64,000 nt of DNA from Bacillus massilioanorexius (GCF_902374955.1 NZ_CABKRX010000100.1:14808-78807); one strand, 5' to 3'. Shown: positions 7,940 to 17,049, counted from the stretch's first letter. Numbers and translations are program-made. Notes: generated from the letters alone by a model not told the origin.

Positions 7940-10114
7940 ATGAATAATGAAATGAAAACTTATGAAACTCTTGAACCATTGTTTAATCCAAAATCTGTTG
8001 CAGTACTTGGAGCCTCTACGAATCCATACAAAATTGGGTACATACAATTGAAAGCGCTTTTAGATGGAGGGTTTGCTGGAGCTATTTATCCGATTAACCC
8101 CAAAGCGAGTGAAATAGAAGGACTTACTTGCTATCCTGTCATAACAGCTGTACCTGAAGAAGTAGATTTGGCAATTTTTTGCGTAAGTGCTGAACAAATT
8201 CAGGATAGTCTTAAAGAGTGTGCAAAGAAAAATGTAAAAGCGGCGATTATATTTGCATCTGGCTTTTCAGAAATTGGTGAGGAAGGTGTGAAGCTGCAAA
8301 AGCAATTAGCTGAGTTAGCGGAAGTAAGTGGTATACGTATAATAGGACCAAACTGTGTAGGTCTAGTTAATACGACAAATGGCATGATAGGAACTTTTTC
8401 ACCAGCTATTTTAGCCGTACCATTACATGAAGAAAAAGCAGTAGGCTATGTTTCACAAAGTGGTGCTTTTGGTGTTTTAACCTATATGGCGGCTGCCCAA
8501 AAAGGATTAAGTTTTAATTATTTTGCTAGTGTAGGGAATGAAATGGAAACAGAATTTTCGGATGTTGTGGAATATATGATTCATGATCCAAAAACAAAAG
8601 TCATTACAGGTTATTTAGAAGGGGCTAAAAATGTAAAAAAACTTCGTCGTCTAGCAGGTGAGGCGCTAAATCGTAAAAAGCCAATTGTTTTAATGAAAAC
8701 AGGTCGCAGCTCTGCTGGTAGTAGAGCGGCTGCTTCTCATACTGGATCACTTGCGGGTTCGGATATGGTTTACGATGCATTTTTTAAACAAACAGGGATT
8801 GTAAGAGTCGATGATTATGATGATATTATTACTTTTTCAAAGTTATTCCTGTCCAATAAATTACCAGAAGGAAAAAATACGGTATTGATTACAAGCTCCG
8901 GAGGACGAGGAATAAATGAAGCTGATCGCTGTGAAGGGTTAGGTTTAAACATTATTCCTTTATGTGAAGCGACAAAAGTAGAAATTAAAAAGCATATACC
9001 GTCCTTTGCGAGTGCCACGAATCCGATTGATTTAACTGCAGCCGCGTCTGTTACGAACCCTGAATTGTATATTGCACCTCTTCGTGCACTCGTATCAGAT
9101 CCTGATGTTCATAACATTATTCTAACAGAATTTCCACTAGACTGGGATGCAGATAATCCGTATTTACAAGAGTTTATCGACATCTGTAAGAACTCCGATA
9201 AATTCGTGTTTATTACTACATTCCCATTAGAAGGAATGTCTGTTCCAAAAGGGAAACAAGCACTTGAGGAAAATGGCATTCCTGTTATTCCAGGTGATTT
9301 AAATCCAATCAAAGGTTTAGCGAAGCTTGTGGAATATAGCGAAAGTTATAAAAAACACCAACAAAGAAATCTCCAAAATCATCTAGAATCCTCATCTCAG
9401 AAACGTATACATCTTTCTCTTCAACCAGGAACGACATTAAGTGAAGCGCAAGCTAGCGACATACTAGAACGTTACGGTATTCCGACAACGAGACGTACTA
9501 TTGCAACAACAGCAGAAGAAGCTATTCATTTTGCTAATTCGATAGGCTATCCTGTTGTTTTGAAAGTAGATTCAGCTGATATAACTCATAAAACGGAGGC
9601 AAATGCCATTCGATTAAACGTTCAAAACGAACGCGAGGTAATGGAAGCGTTTACTGAAATTCATCGTAATGCAACAAATTATAAGCCAAATGCGAAGATA
9701 AATGGTATTTCTGTTCAGGAAATGTTACCAGAAGGAATAGAAGTTATTATTGGTGCAACGAAGGATCCAGTTTTTGGTCCGGTCGTTATGTTTGGTTTAG
9801 GAGGTATATTTGTTGAAGTCTTTAAGGATATTTCATTTAGGGTGGCACCATTATCACGAACTGATGCAGTTGATATGATTGAGGAAATCAAAGGGAAATC
9901 TCTCCTAAAAGGGGCACGTGGGAAAGAACATGCTGATATAGAAGCAGTAATTGACGTGCTCTTAAAGGTTTCATCACTTGTTATAGAAAATGAAGCTGTA
10001 ATTGAGGAATTAGATATAAACCCTTTACTCGTTTATGAGGAAGGTGTAAAAGCAGCAGATGCGATGCTAGTTGTGAGTAGTGATAACACAGAAAAGTCAG
10101 CAGTGAGGGGGTAA
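7940..10114 (+). CDS. Acyl-CoA synthetase, ADP-forming (NDP-forming, fused alpha and beta parts)
   Basis: A 724-residue ligase that activates a carboxylic acid with ATP and CoA, giving ADP and phosphate. The N-terminal half has the CoA-binding Rossmann domain (NPKSVAVLGAST) and succinyl-CoA ligase-like domains (IGPNCVGLVNT, VSQSGAFG, and a glycine-rich SSGGRGINEADRCE). The C-terminal part from about residue 500 is an ATP-grasp domain (EAQASDILERYGIPT, VVLKVDSADITHKTE, GPVVMFGLGGIFVEVF, EELDINPLLV). Alpha and beta parts are fused, as in archaeal and many bacterial acid-CoA ligases. Ribosome site GAGGTGA favours the ATG at 7940 over 7937. It opens the degradation cluster, ending 4 bases before the next gene, and likely activates the pathway's acid substrate or an acid made by the aldehyde dehydrogenase. 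Confidence 0.9.
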   Translation: MNNEMKTYETLEPLFNPKSVAVLGASTNPYKIGYIQLKALLDGGFAGAIYPINPKASEIEGLTCYPVITAVPEEVDLAIFCVSAEQIQDSLKECAKKNVKAAIIFASGFSEIGEEGVKLQKQLAELAEVSGIRIIGPNCVGLVNTTNGMIGTFSPAILAVPLHEEKAVGYVSQSGAFGVLTYMAAAQKGLSFNYFASVGNEMETEFSDVVEYMIHDPKTKVITGYLEGAKNVKKLRRLAGEALNRKKPIVLMKTGRSSAGSRAAASHTGSLAGSDMVYDAFFKQTGIVRVDDYDDIITFSKLFLSNKLPEGKNTVLITSSGGRGINEADRCEGLGLNIIPLCEATKVEIKKHIPSFASATNPIDLTAAASVTNPELYIAPLRALVSDPDVHNIILTEFPLDWDADNPYLQEFIDICKNSDKFVFITTFPLEGMSVPKGKQALEENGIPVIPGDLNPIKGLAKLVEYSESYKKHQQRNLQNHLESSSQKRIHLSLQPGTTLSEAQASDILERYGIPTTRRTIATTAEEAIHFANSIGYPVVLKVDSADITHKTEANAIRLNVQNEREVMEAFTEIHRNATNYKPNAKINGISVQEMLPEGIEVIIGATKDPVFGPVVMFGLGGIFVEVFKDISFRVAPLSRTDAVDMIEEIKGKSLLKGARGKEHADIEAVIDVLLKVSSLVIENEAVIEELDINPLLVYEEGVKAADAMLVVSSDNTEKSAVRG

Positions 10115-10118
10115 GGAC

Positions 10119-10574
10119 ATGGAGTTAGATAAAAGTTTAATTGGCTTAAGTGGTCCACAATTTGTTTTTGAGGTAGAAAAAAGACATATTCGTCAATTTG
10201 CAGAAGCGATTGGTGATCATAATCCTTTGTATGTAGATGAAGAGTACGCAAAGTCGACGATGTATGGAGGTATCATTGCACCACCAAGTTATCCAGTTGC
10301 TATAGGTGCGGATAGGGATCAAGGAATAAATCTTCCACTCGATTATAGTCGTATGCTTCACGGAGAGCAGGAGTTCATTTATAACCGACCAATTCGTCCG
10401 GGGGATAAATTGTATTGCCAAATGAAAGTGACTGATGTGTATGAGAAAGAAGGAAAAAATGGTCCTATGCAATTTTTAGTAATTGATACAGAAATGAAAG
10501 ATGAAGCGGGAGAACTAGTGGTCATTAGTCGTACTAATATTATTTACCGTACATTGACAAGCAGCAAATCATAA
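10119..10574 (+). CDS. MaoC-like dehydratase, FAS1-type N-terminal domain (hydratase partner subunit)
   Basis: A 151-residue hot-dog-fold protein of the MaoC_dehydrat_N type. The motif FAEAIGDHNPLYVDEEYA (about residues 28-45) aligns with the hydratase signature GDxNPxH, but the histidine position is tyrosine (Y38). D33 is kept. This suggests a non-catalytic partner, as in the heterodimeric MaoC hydratases of steroid side-chain degradation, where one subunit carries the Asp/His pair and the other shapes the acyl pocket. The gene starts 4 bases after the synthetase with a GAGGGGG ribosome site. A hairpin separates it from the second MaoC gene. The pairing with that gene is inferred. Confidence 0.85.
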   Translation: MELDKSLIGLSGPQFVFEVEKRHIRQFAEAIGDHNPLYVDEEYAKSTMYGGIIAPPSYPVAIGADRDQGINLPLDYSRMLHGEQEFIYNRPIRPGDKLYCQMKVTDVYEKEGKNGPMQFLVIDTEMKDEAGELVVISRTNIIYRTLTSSKS

Positions 10575-10620
10575 TCAGAGAGTTGAATGAAGGCGACTTT
10601 CTTCATTCAACTCTGATTAT
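10571..10620 (+). other. Intercistronic hairpin without T tail
   Basis: ATAATCAGAG (10571-10580) and TTGAATGAAG (10583-10592) pair with CTTCATTCAA (10601-10610) and CTCTGATTAT (10611-10620), leaving a two-base AG bulge. No T run follows, so it is more likely an mRNA-stabilising or processing hairpin inside the operon than a terminator. It overlaps the stop codon of the upstream gene. Confidence 0.6.
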
Positions 10621-10643
10621 TACAAGAAAGAGGAGGAAGTAAC

Positions 10644-11060
10644 ATGCTACAGTATGAAAACTTACAAGTTGGACAAACGCTTGATCCACTTGTAAAGCAA
10701 GCAGTTACGAAGGTTCAACTTGTGAAATATGCAGGTGCTTCAGGAGATTTCAACCCTTTACATACAGATGATGCATTTGCACAAAGTATTGGAATGCCAG
10801 GAGTGATTGCTCATGGAATGCTCGTCATGGGCTTTTTAGGACAATACGTGATGGAGTTAGCAGCTGATTCAGCGACTCTTACTAATTTTAAAATGAGATT
10901 TGGCGCTATAACGCGACCAGGTGATGAAATTACTTGTTCAGCAGTTGTGAAAAAAATATATGAAGATAAAAACAAGCAATTGGTTGATTTAGAGCTTATA
11001 GCAGAAAAAGCACCTGGAAAAGTTGTAGGAGTTGGAGAAGCAACCTTACAAGTTTTTTAA
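10644..11060 (+). CDS. MaoC family (R)-enoyl-CoA hydratase (catalytic subunit)
   Basis: A 138-residue hot-dog-fold enoyl-CoA hydratase. The signature YAGASGDFNPLHTDDAFA (about residues 29-46) carries the catalytic pair D35 and H40, followed by the usual PGVIAHGML. It would add water to an enoyl-CoA made by the acyl-CoA dehydrogenases of the cluster. Together with the preceding MaoC-like gene, which lacks the histidine, it looks like a two-subunit hydratase. AGGAGG ribosome site. The following 170 bases contain only a possible mini-ORF before the thiolase-like gene. Confidence 0.9.
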   Translation: MLQYENLQVGQTLDPLVKQAVTKVQLVKYAGASGDFNPLHTDDAFAQSIGMPGVIAHGMLVMGFLGQYVMELAADSATLTNFKMRFGAITRPGDEITCSAVVKKIYEDKNKQLVDLELIAEKAPGKVVGVGEATLQVF

Positions 11061-11084
11061 CAAGAAATAAATAGGAGGAAATCC

Positions 11085-11150
11085 GTGACACTCATGAGGA
11101 AAAAGAGAGAAAGCCGACACTCCGAAGTGGGGCGTGTTGGCATTCACTAA
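11085..11150 (+). CDS. Possible 21-residue peptide between operon genes
   Basis: A perfect AGGAGG ribosome site (11073-11078) sits 6 bases before a GTG opening a 21-codon frame that is rich in Arg/Lys/Ser (starts MTLMRKKRESRH). Nothing similar is known to me. It could be a leader-type peptide, or the leftover start of a lost gene. Only the strong ribosome site argues for translation. Confidence 0.25.
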   Translation: MTLMRKKRESRHSEVGRVGIH

Positions 11151-11231
11151 GCACGAAGCGAATGGATTAAATCCATTATCTACAATGAATGGTATGACAA
11201 CCTAACAAAAAGAATGAAGGAGGATGACAAC

Positions 11232-12395
11232 ATGGCTACTATTAAAGACCGCTATGCCATTGTCGGTGTAGGAGAAAGTGAACGTTCAAAAAATTCAGGT
11301 ACAACACCTTTACATTTAGCACTAGACGCTGCAAGAGCTGCCATAAAGGATGCAGGTATAGAAGCGAAAGAAATTGATGGCTTTATGAGCTATTGTGAAA
11401 ATGATTCTTGTACGTCACATCAATTAGCAACATATTTGGGAGTTCAACCTAAATATGTCAAAGATATTTTAGGTGGCGGAAGTAGTACAGAAATGTTGAT
11501 TGCAGATGCTATAGGTTTAATTGAAACTGGTCAAGTAAATACCGTTCTTATCTATCGTTCGATGAATGGTCGCTCAGGTGTTCGCATGGGTGGAGGCGGC
11601 TGGGATGTAAATATGCTTCAAACAGCAATGGATGGAGGAAGCTTTTTCATTCCTTATGGAGCTGGTGGACCTGGTCAATGGTTCGGATTATTTGCTACTC
11701 GTCATATGCAACAAACAGGTATTACACAGGAGCATTTAGGTCATGTATGTGTTAGCTTTTATGAGCATGCACAGCGTAATCCAAAGGCATTCTTTCAGGG
11801 TAAACCATTAACGATGGAAGAGTACTTAAGTACACCTTCATTAAGTTATCCATTCAACCGTCATGATTTTTGTTTAGAATCTGACGAAGCGAATGCAATC
11901 ATTGTAACTTCTGCTGAAAAAGCAAAGGATTGTAAATCGAAGCCTGTTTATATTATGGGAATTGAAGCTAGAAGATGTGTATCACATGCCCATTATTGGA
12001 CGAATTTAGATGAAGTAGCATCCGATTTGGTAGCCCCTTCACTTTATAAAAAAGCAGGAGTACAACCGGAAGATATTCAAGTAGCATCCATATATGACTG
12101 TTTTAGTTGGGTAGTGCTTCGTCAATTAGAAGCATACGGATTCGCAAAACGTGGTGAGGTTGGTGATTTTGTAGCGGCTGGTAATTTGAAAATGGGAGGA
12201 AAGCTGCCTACAAATACCGCAGGTGGAATGCTATCAGAAGGTTATACACATGGTATGAACAATGTTCTTGAAATCGTCCGTCAAGTACGCCACGAATATA
12301 AAGGAACTAATCGTCAAGTGGAAAATTGTGAAATCGGCATTTGTACTGGTTGGGCAGGCCCTGACATCGCTGGTGCAATGATTTTAAGAAACTAG
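11232..12395 (+). CDS. Thiolase-fold lipid-transfer/SCP2-type protein, probable retro-aldolase
   Basis: A 387-residue thiolase-superfamily protein of the SCPx/Ltp type. The nucleophile region reads ILGGGSSTEMLIADA (about residues 79-93), with serine where degradative thiolases have the catalytic cysteine. The C-terminal loop is NTAGGMLSEGYTHGMNN, without the GHP motif. YDCFSW is kept near 297. These changes are those of Ltp2-type aldolases, which cleave hydroxyacyl-CoA into acetyl- or propionyl-CoA plus an aldehyde or ketone. The next gene encodes a DUF35 protein, the obligate partner in those enzymes. Start ATG at 11232 is set by AAGGAGGATG; the ATG at 11214 lies upstream of that site. True thiolase activity is unlikely; aldolase is inferred. 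Confidence 0.85.
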   Translation: MATIKDRYAIVGVGESERSKNSGTTPLHLALDAARAAIKDAGIEAKEIDGFMSYCENDSCTSHQLATYLGVQPKYVKDILGGGSSTEMLIADAIGLIETGQVNTVLIYRSMNGRSGVRMGGGGWDVNMLQTAMDGGSFFIPYGAGGPGQWFGLFATRHMQQTGITQEHLGHVCVSFYEHAQRNPKAFFQGKPLTMEEYLSTPSLSYPFNRHDFCLESDEANAIIVTSAEKAKDCKSKPVYIMGIEARRCVSHAHYWTNLDEVASDLVAPSLYKKAGVQPEDIQVASIYDCFSWVVLRQLEAYGFAKRGEVGDFVAAGNLKMGGKLPTNTAGGMLSEGYTHGMNNVLEIVRQVRHEYKGTNRQVENCEIGICTGWAGPDIAGAMILRN

Positions 12396-12406
12396 GAGGG
12401 AAATTC

Positions 12407-12823
12407 ATGAGTTATCAAAAACCAATTCCGGTAAAAACACCAGATAATCAACCATATTGGGATGCAGCTGATCGTCATGAGCTAGTCCTACAAAAATGTG
12501 AAACATGTCAATCGTACAATCATCCACCAGGTCCAGCTTGTGCGAAATGTGGTTCTACCGAACTAAGCTGGGAAAGTCAAGGTAGTGATATTAAAGGAAC
12601 TCTATACTCGTATGTTGTATCTTACCGTCCTTTCTTGCCGGGATTTCAAGACGATTTACCAACAATTATTGCAGTAGTTCAGTTAGATAATCTTCCTGAA
12701 GTTAAGATTATTGGAAATGTATTAGAGTGTTCCCCACAGGAATTACAGGTTGGAATGCCTGTAAAAATGATTTGGCAGGATATCACTGAAGATCGTGCTC
12801 TACCACAATGGATTCAAGCATAA
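12407..12823 (+). CDS. DUF35 OB-fold protein with zinc ribbon
   Basis: A 138-residue protein: an N-terminal helix (DNQPYWDAADRHELVLQKC), a rubredoxin-like zinc ribbon (CETC near residue 31 and CAKC near 46), then the OB-fold (GTLYSYVVSYRPFLPGF). DUF35 proteins bind thiolase-fold partners and acyl-CoA. In actinobacterial steroid degradation the DUF35 domain is fused to a MaoC domain and is needed for aldolase stability; here it is a separate gene 11 bases after the thiolase-fold gene, with a GGAGGGA ribosome site. It most likely forms a complex with that protein. Confidence 0.9.
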   Translation: MSYQKPIPVKTPDNQPYWDAADRHELVLQKCETCQSYNHPPGPACAKCGSTELSWESQGSDIKGTLYSYVVSYRPFLPGFQDDLPTIIAVVQLDNLPEVKIIGNVLECSPQELQVGMPVKMIWQDITEDRALPQWIQA

Positions 12824-13012
12824 AACAGTATGCTGGAAAATTATTGCATCAGAAATTTTCTATCAAATTATTTATCAATATAGTATGAAAATCTAAATCT
12901 AGAAAATTGTTAAGCTTAATCGCCTTGTCGTTTGCAATTGGTTGAATAAAATTATTCGATATTCTGTATTTCAAGAGGCTTAAGCTTTTCTTAACAAGGA
13001 GGAATGAGTACG

Positions 13013-14209
13013 ATGGATTTTTCATTTTCAAAGAAAGAAGAAAAATTTCGCCAAGAGCTAAGATCATGGCTAGAGGAAAATCTACCAGATGGTTGGCTAG
13101 AGGGGGAATTTCAATTAGATAAAGAGACGAAAGAATATGAACGGTTCTTACGTGATTGGCAAAGGAAATTATATGAAGGTGGCTGGGCAGCGATTGCTTG
13201 GCCTAAAGAATATGGTGGTCGTAATGCCACACTAATGGAAGAAATCGTATATCAACAAGAAATGGTACGAGTAAAAGCTCCAGCACTTATCAATTATGTT
13301 GGTATTCATATGGTTGCACCAACATTGATGCAAATTGGGACGCCAGAACAACGAGAAAAATATATTCATAAAATCATTACTGGTGAAGAGGTATGGTGTC
13401 AAGGTTATTCAGAACCAAATGCAGGATCAGATGTAGCAGCTATCCAAACAACCGCTGTTAAAGATGGAGATCGTTGGATTATTAATGGGCAAAAGGTTTG
13501 GACGAGCTTTGGACATGTAGCCGATCGTTGCTTTTTGATTACGAGAACTAGTCGATTAGAAAAGAAACATAAAGGAATTACTGTTTTCCTTCTTGATATG
13601 CACCAGCCAGGTATTGAAACTCGCCCTATCATTCAAATGGATGGTCAACATGACTTTAATGAAGTTTATTTAAATGATGCAGTAGCATATGATGCGGAGA
13701 TTATTGGAGAAGTTGATGAAGGTTGGAAAGTAATTATTGCCTTACTAATGCATGAAAGAACAGGAATTGGTGGTCAAGTGTTTACGCTAGAGCAACAATT
13801 CAATGATTTAGTTGCTTTAGCTAAGGAATTAAGCGATGATGATGAACCATTAATTCAGAACCCATTTGTTCGTAAAACAATGGTAGACCTCTATGCGCGT
13901 TCAAGAGGTTCGCTACTAAACTATTATCGAAATTTAACAAAGCAATTAAAAAATGGTCACCCTGGGGCAGAAAGCTCGATGGATAAACTAATGGTGAGTG
14001 AACTAACGAAGGAGCTGTTCTCTCATTCTGTTTCAATCCAAGGACATAGGGGCGTATTGTGGAAAGAAGATGCCATAGCTGATCGCTCTTATTGGCAGGA
14101 TAATTATTTGTATTCTTTTGGACAAACAATTGGTGGGGGTACTAGTGAAATACAAAAAAATACAATTGCGGAAAGAATTTTAGGGTTACCAAAGGACATG
14201 GGACGTTGA
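13013..14209 (+). CDS. Acyl-CoA dehydrogenase (subunit 1)
   Basis: An FAD-dependent acyl-CoA dehydrogenase of 398 residues. Family signatures are visible: N-terminal helical domain, YSEPNAGSDVAAIQTTA (about residues 134-150) in the middle beta domain, WTSFGHVADRCFLITR, and the C-terminal GGGTSEIQKNTIAERILG. ATG at 13013 lies 10 bases after AAGGAGG; the ATG at 13004 is too close to it. A second, shorter and divergent dehydrogenase follows after 74 bases. Such side-by-side pairs form alpha2beta2 enzymes in cholesterol and bile-acid side-chain oxidation, so a heterotetramer is plausible. It would make the enoyl-CoA for the MaoC pair. Confidence 0.9.
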   Translation: MDFSFSKKEEKFRQELRSWLEENLPDGWLEGEFQLDKETKEYERFLRDWQRKLYEGGWAAIAWPKEYGGRNATLMEEIVYQQEMVRVKAPALINYVGIHMVAPTLMQIGTPEQREKYIHKIITGEEVWCQGYSEPNAGSDVAAIQTTAVKDGDRWIINGQKVWTSFGHVADRCFLITRTSRLEKKHKGITVFLLDMHQPGIETRPIIQMDGQHDFNEVYLNDAVAYDAEIIGEVDEGWKVIIALLMHERTGIGGQVFTLEQQFNDLVALAKELSDDDEPLIQNPFVRKTMVDLYARSRGSLLNYYRNLTKQLKNGHPGAESSMDKLMVSELTKELFSHSVSIQGHRGVLWKEDAIADRSYWQDNYLYSFGQTIGGGTSEIQKNTIAERILGLPKDMGR

Positions 14210-14283
14210 GAAAGAACGTCCTTGGACGGGAACCTGGTTTCCAAATGATACAGCTTTTTTAAATCATGTAGGGGGTGGATAGC

Positions 14284-15420
14284 GTGGATTTTTCTTTAAA
14301 TCAAGAACAAGAAATGTTTCGAAACTATGTACGCAAATATTTAGATGATATGGGGCAAACAAAAGTAGCACGTGAATTTACTGAAGGTAATACTCGTTCC
14401 TTTAAGCCACTATATTCTGGATTAGCTGAACTTGGATGTTCAAGTGTAAATGTATCGGAAGAACATGGTGGTATGGGATTAGGTCAATTAGATTTAGTTC
14501 CTATTACGGAAGAGTTAGGACGTGCATTAGTGCCGGGATTATTTTTAGAAACAAATGCCTTAGCTGTACCATTGTTAGAAAAATTCGGTAGTGAAGAGCA
14601 AAAAGACAAATATTTAACGGCAATTGCTACTGGTAATCACACATTTACATTGGCTTGGTTGGAGCCAGATGGTAACTATAAGCCATCAAATGTTAGGTTA
14701 TCAGGGACGCTTCAAGGAGATGTTATGACACTTTCTGGTGTGAAAACGTTAGTACCTGAAGCAGAAATAGCTGACAGCCTACTTGTTTTAGTCCGTACAA
14801 GTGAAGGTAAAGATCAAGAGGGTATTTCATTAGTGATAATTGATCGTGCAGAAGATAATCTCCAGATGAAAGAACAAAAAAATATTGATGAAACTCGATT
14901 ATTAGCCGAAGTAACATTCGATAATGTTCAAGTATCAAGTAATCAAGTATTAGGTGCTATTGATCATGGATGGGATATCCTTCAAGAAGGATTATTATCC
15001 TTTAATGCCGCTCTCTGTTCAACAATTGTCGGAGGTATGGAAAAAATCGTTGATACCGCGGTTGAATATGCCAAGATTCGTGAACAATTTGGTCAGCCAA
15101 TCGGGAGATTTCAAGCAATCAAGCATCGTATTGTAGATATGAAAATGGATTTAGAAACAGCTCGTTCGTTAGCATATTATGCTAACTGGGCGATTGAAAG
15201 TAATGCACCCGATAAAGTAGAGGCTATTGCAAGCGCGAGACTTTTTGCTACAGAAGCGTATATTAAAGTTGCTTCACATAATATTCAGGTCCATGGAGGG
15301 ATTGGTTTTACTGAAGAAATTGATTGCCATCTATATGTGAAACGAGCTCGTTTCTATGAAAACTATCTTGGAAGCACGCAACAATACTATGAACAAGCAG
15401 CCGTTGCACTAGGCTGGTAA
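14284..15420 (+). CDS. Acyl-CoA dehydrogenase (subunit 2)
   Basis: A 378-residue acyl-CoA dehydrogenase, slightly shorter than usual and clearly different from the preceding one. It keeps the C-terminal domain pattern REQFGQPIGRFQAIKHRIVD and the VHGGIGFTEE segment near the end. The middle beta domain is poorly conserved (LAWLEPDGNYKPSNV in place of the usual EPxAGSD), as in partner subunits of heteromeric dehydrogenases. Translation starts at GTG 14284, set by GGGGGTGG; the in-frame GTG at 14275 lies inside that site. It probably forms a complex with the upstream gene product; which subunit carries the FAD and the catalytic base cannot be settled by eye. Confidence 0.85.
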   Translation: MDFSLNQEQEMFRNYVRKYLDDMGQTKVAREFTEGNTRSFKPLYSGLAELGCSSVNVSEEHGGMGLGQLDLVPITEELGRALVPGLFLETNALAVPLLEKFGSEEQKDKYLTAIATGNHTFTLAWLEPDGNYKPSNVRLSGTLQGDVMTLSGVKTLVPEAEIADSLLVLVRTSEGKDQEGISLVIIDRAEDNLQMKEQKNIDETRLLAEVTFDNVQVSSNQVLGAIDHGWDILQEGLLSFNAALCSTIVGGMEKIVDTAVEYAKIREQFGQPIGRFQAIKHRIVDMKMDLETARSLAYYANWAIESNAPDKVEAIASARLFATEAYIKVASHNIQVHGGIGFTEEIDCHLYVKRARFYENYLGSTQQYYEQAAVALGW

Positions 15421-15435
15421 AAGTCCGTGAAAGAA

Positions 15436-15466
15436 TGATATGATGAGGGATTTCCTCATCATATCA
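15436..15466 (+). other. Perfect hairpin without T tail between operon genes
   Basis: A 13-bp perfect stem, TGATATGATGAGG with CCTCATCATATCA, encloses a 5-base loop. No T run follows. It is probably an RNA-processing or stabilising hairpin in the middle of the cluster, or a weak terminator separating the dehydrogenase part from the aldehyde dehydrogenase part. Confidence 0.6.
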
Positions 15467-15573
15467 AACATCTTCTATTAGTTAAAATCCTGAAATGTAT
15501 ACGCTTGCACATCGAGGTTGAACTTCTTTTTAGGTAATAACTAACAATCTGAAATTAGAAAGGTTGAGGAAAA

Positions 15574-17049
15574 ATGAAAACGGTCAATCTTGTAAGAGAC
15601 TACCAAAATGTAATCAATGGAAAGTTAGTACCATCATCCTCAGGTGAGAAAATGGATAGCTATAATCCGGCAACTGGTAAGGTTTGGGCGACAATTCCTT
15701 GTAGTACAGCTGAAGATGCTGAAGTAACAGTAACAGCAGCGAGAAACGCTCTTCTAGGATGGTCTTCCCTTTCAGCAGTGGTGAGAGGCGATTATTTAAG
15801 ACGAATTGGTGACTTAATTACACAATATGGAGAAGAATTAGCTGAACTAGAAACAAAGGATAATGGTTGGGTTATTCGTGAAACAAAATATGGACTTATT
15901 CCTGTTTTAGCCGGTCTTTGGTATGATGCAGCAGCAGCTGCCACTAAGGGATGTAAAGGAGAAACCGTTCAACTTGGCTCGAAAACAGTAGGCTATACCA
16001 TTCGGGAACCTTATGGGGTCGTAGTAGGAATCATACCGTGGAATTCGGCTTTATGGACGTTTACGGTAAAGGCAGCTTATGCACTTGCAGGAGGAAATAC
16101 AGTCATAATTAAGCCGTCTGAGCTAGCTTCAGCTGGTCCTTTACGTTATGGCGAAATCATCCAGAGTATTTTACCACCGGGTGTATTGAATGTTATTTCA
16201 GGTACAGGTGCTGAAGTAGGAGATGCACTAGTTCGTCATCCAAAAGTGAATAAAGTGAGTTTAACAGGTTCAGGAAATACGGCGAAATCGATTGCTCAAT
16301 CTACCTCTCAAAAGCCTAAATCAATGATTCTTGAGCTTGGTGGCAAATCGCCAAATATTGTTTTTGCGGATGCAGATTTAGTAAAAGCAGCCAACGGAGT
16401 AACATTGAATGGGATTTTTAGTGGAAATGCAGGACAAATTTGTGTTGGTGGCTCACGCATTTTAGTGCAACGCTCCATATTTGATGAAATGATTGCTCTG
16501 ATGAAAGAAGAAATCGTAAAGCATATTCAATTAGGAGACACAATGGATATACAAACAGCGATGGGACCTGTTGCCAATGAAATGCAATACAAAAAGGTCT
16601 GCTCGTATATTGAGCTTGGGAAAAAAGAAGGTGGCGAAGTAATTATCGGTGGTCGGTATGGCGGAGCGGAATTGTTGCCTAATCAAAAAGAGCTAGCTGA
16701 TGGATATTGGGTTGAACCGACCTTATTACAAATAGATAGTAATAACTTACGTGTATGCCAAGAAGAAATTTTTGGACCAGTAGCGGTGGTCATTCCATTT
16801 GATACAGAAGAAGAAGCACTAACTATTGCCAATGATACAGCCTATGGTTTAGGTGCAGGAGTTTGGACTTCGAACCTAGAACGAGCGCATCGGATGATTC
16901 GGTCAATTGAATCCGGAAATGTTTGGGTTAATACGTATCGGGTTGTAGGAACAGAGTTACCTTTTGGCGGTCATAAGGACAGTGGCTTTGGTACAGATTC
17001 GATTCTCGATTATACACGAGAAAAGACTTGCTATATTGAAATTGGTTAA
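15574..17049 (+). CDS. Aldehyde dehydrogenase (NAD(P)-dependent)
   Basis: A 491-residue member of the aldehyde dehydrogenase superfamily. Catalytic residues are visible: N157 in IIPWNSALW, E254 in LELGGKSPN and nucleophile C290 in GNAGQICVGGSR. The NAD-binding TGSGNTAKSIA is near 231, and FGPVAVV and PFGGHKDSGFG lie near the end. It oxidises an aldehyde to the acid. Its place after an aldolase-like thiolase-fold gene suggests that it takes the aldehyde released by carbon-carbon cleavage and hands the acid back to the ADP-forming acyl-CoA synthetase. GAGGA-type ribosome site and ATG. The natural aldehyde is unknown. Confidence 0.9.
   Translation: MKTVNLVRDYQNVINGKLVPSSSGEKMDSYNPATGKVWATIPCSTAEDAEVTVTAARNALLGWSSLSAVVRGDYLRRIGDLITQYGEELAELETKDNGWVIRETKYGLIPVLAGLWYDAAAAATKGCKGETVQLGSKTVGYTIREPYGVVVGIIPWNSALWTFTVKAAYALAGGNTVIIKPSELASAGPLRYGEIIQSILPPGVLNVISGTGAEVGDALVRHPKVNKVSLTGSGNTAKSIAQSTSQKPKSMILELGGKSPNIVFADADLVKAANGVTLNGIFSGNAGQICVGGSRILVQRSIFDEMIALMKEEIVKHIQLGDTMDIQTAMGPVANEMQYKKVCSYIELGKKEGGEVIIGGRYGGAELLPNQKELADGYWVEPTLLQIDSNNLRVCQEEIFGPVAVVIPFDTEEEALTIANDTAYGLGAGVWTSNLERAHRMIRSIESGNVWVNTYRVVGTELPFGGHKDSGFGTDSILDYTREKTCYIEIG

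Noticed and set aside
10146..10472. 108-residue minus-strand ORF opposite the first MaoC gene
   Set aside because: It is a shadow of a well-supported gene, without ribosome site or protein-like composition.
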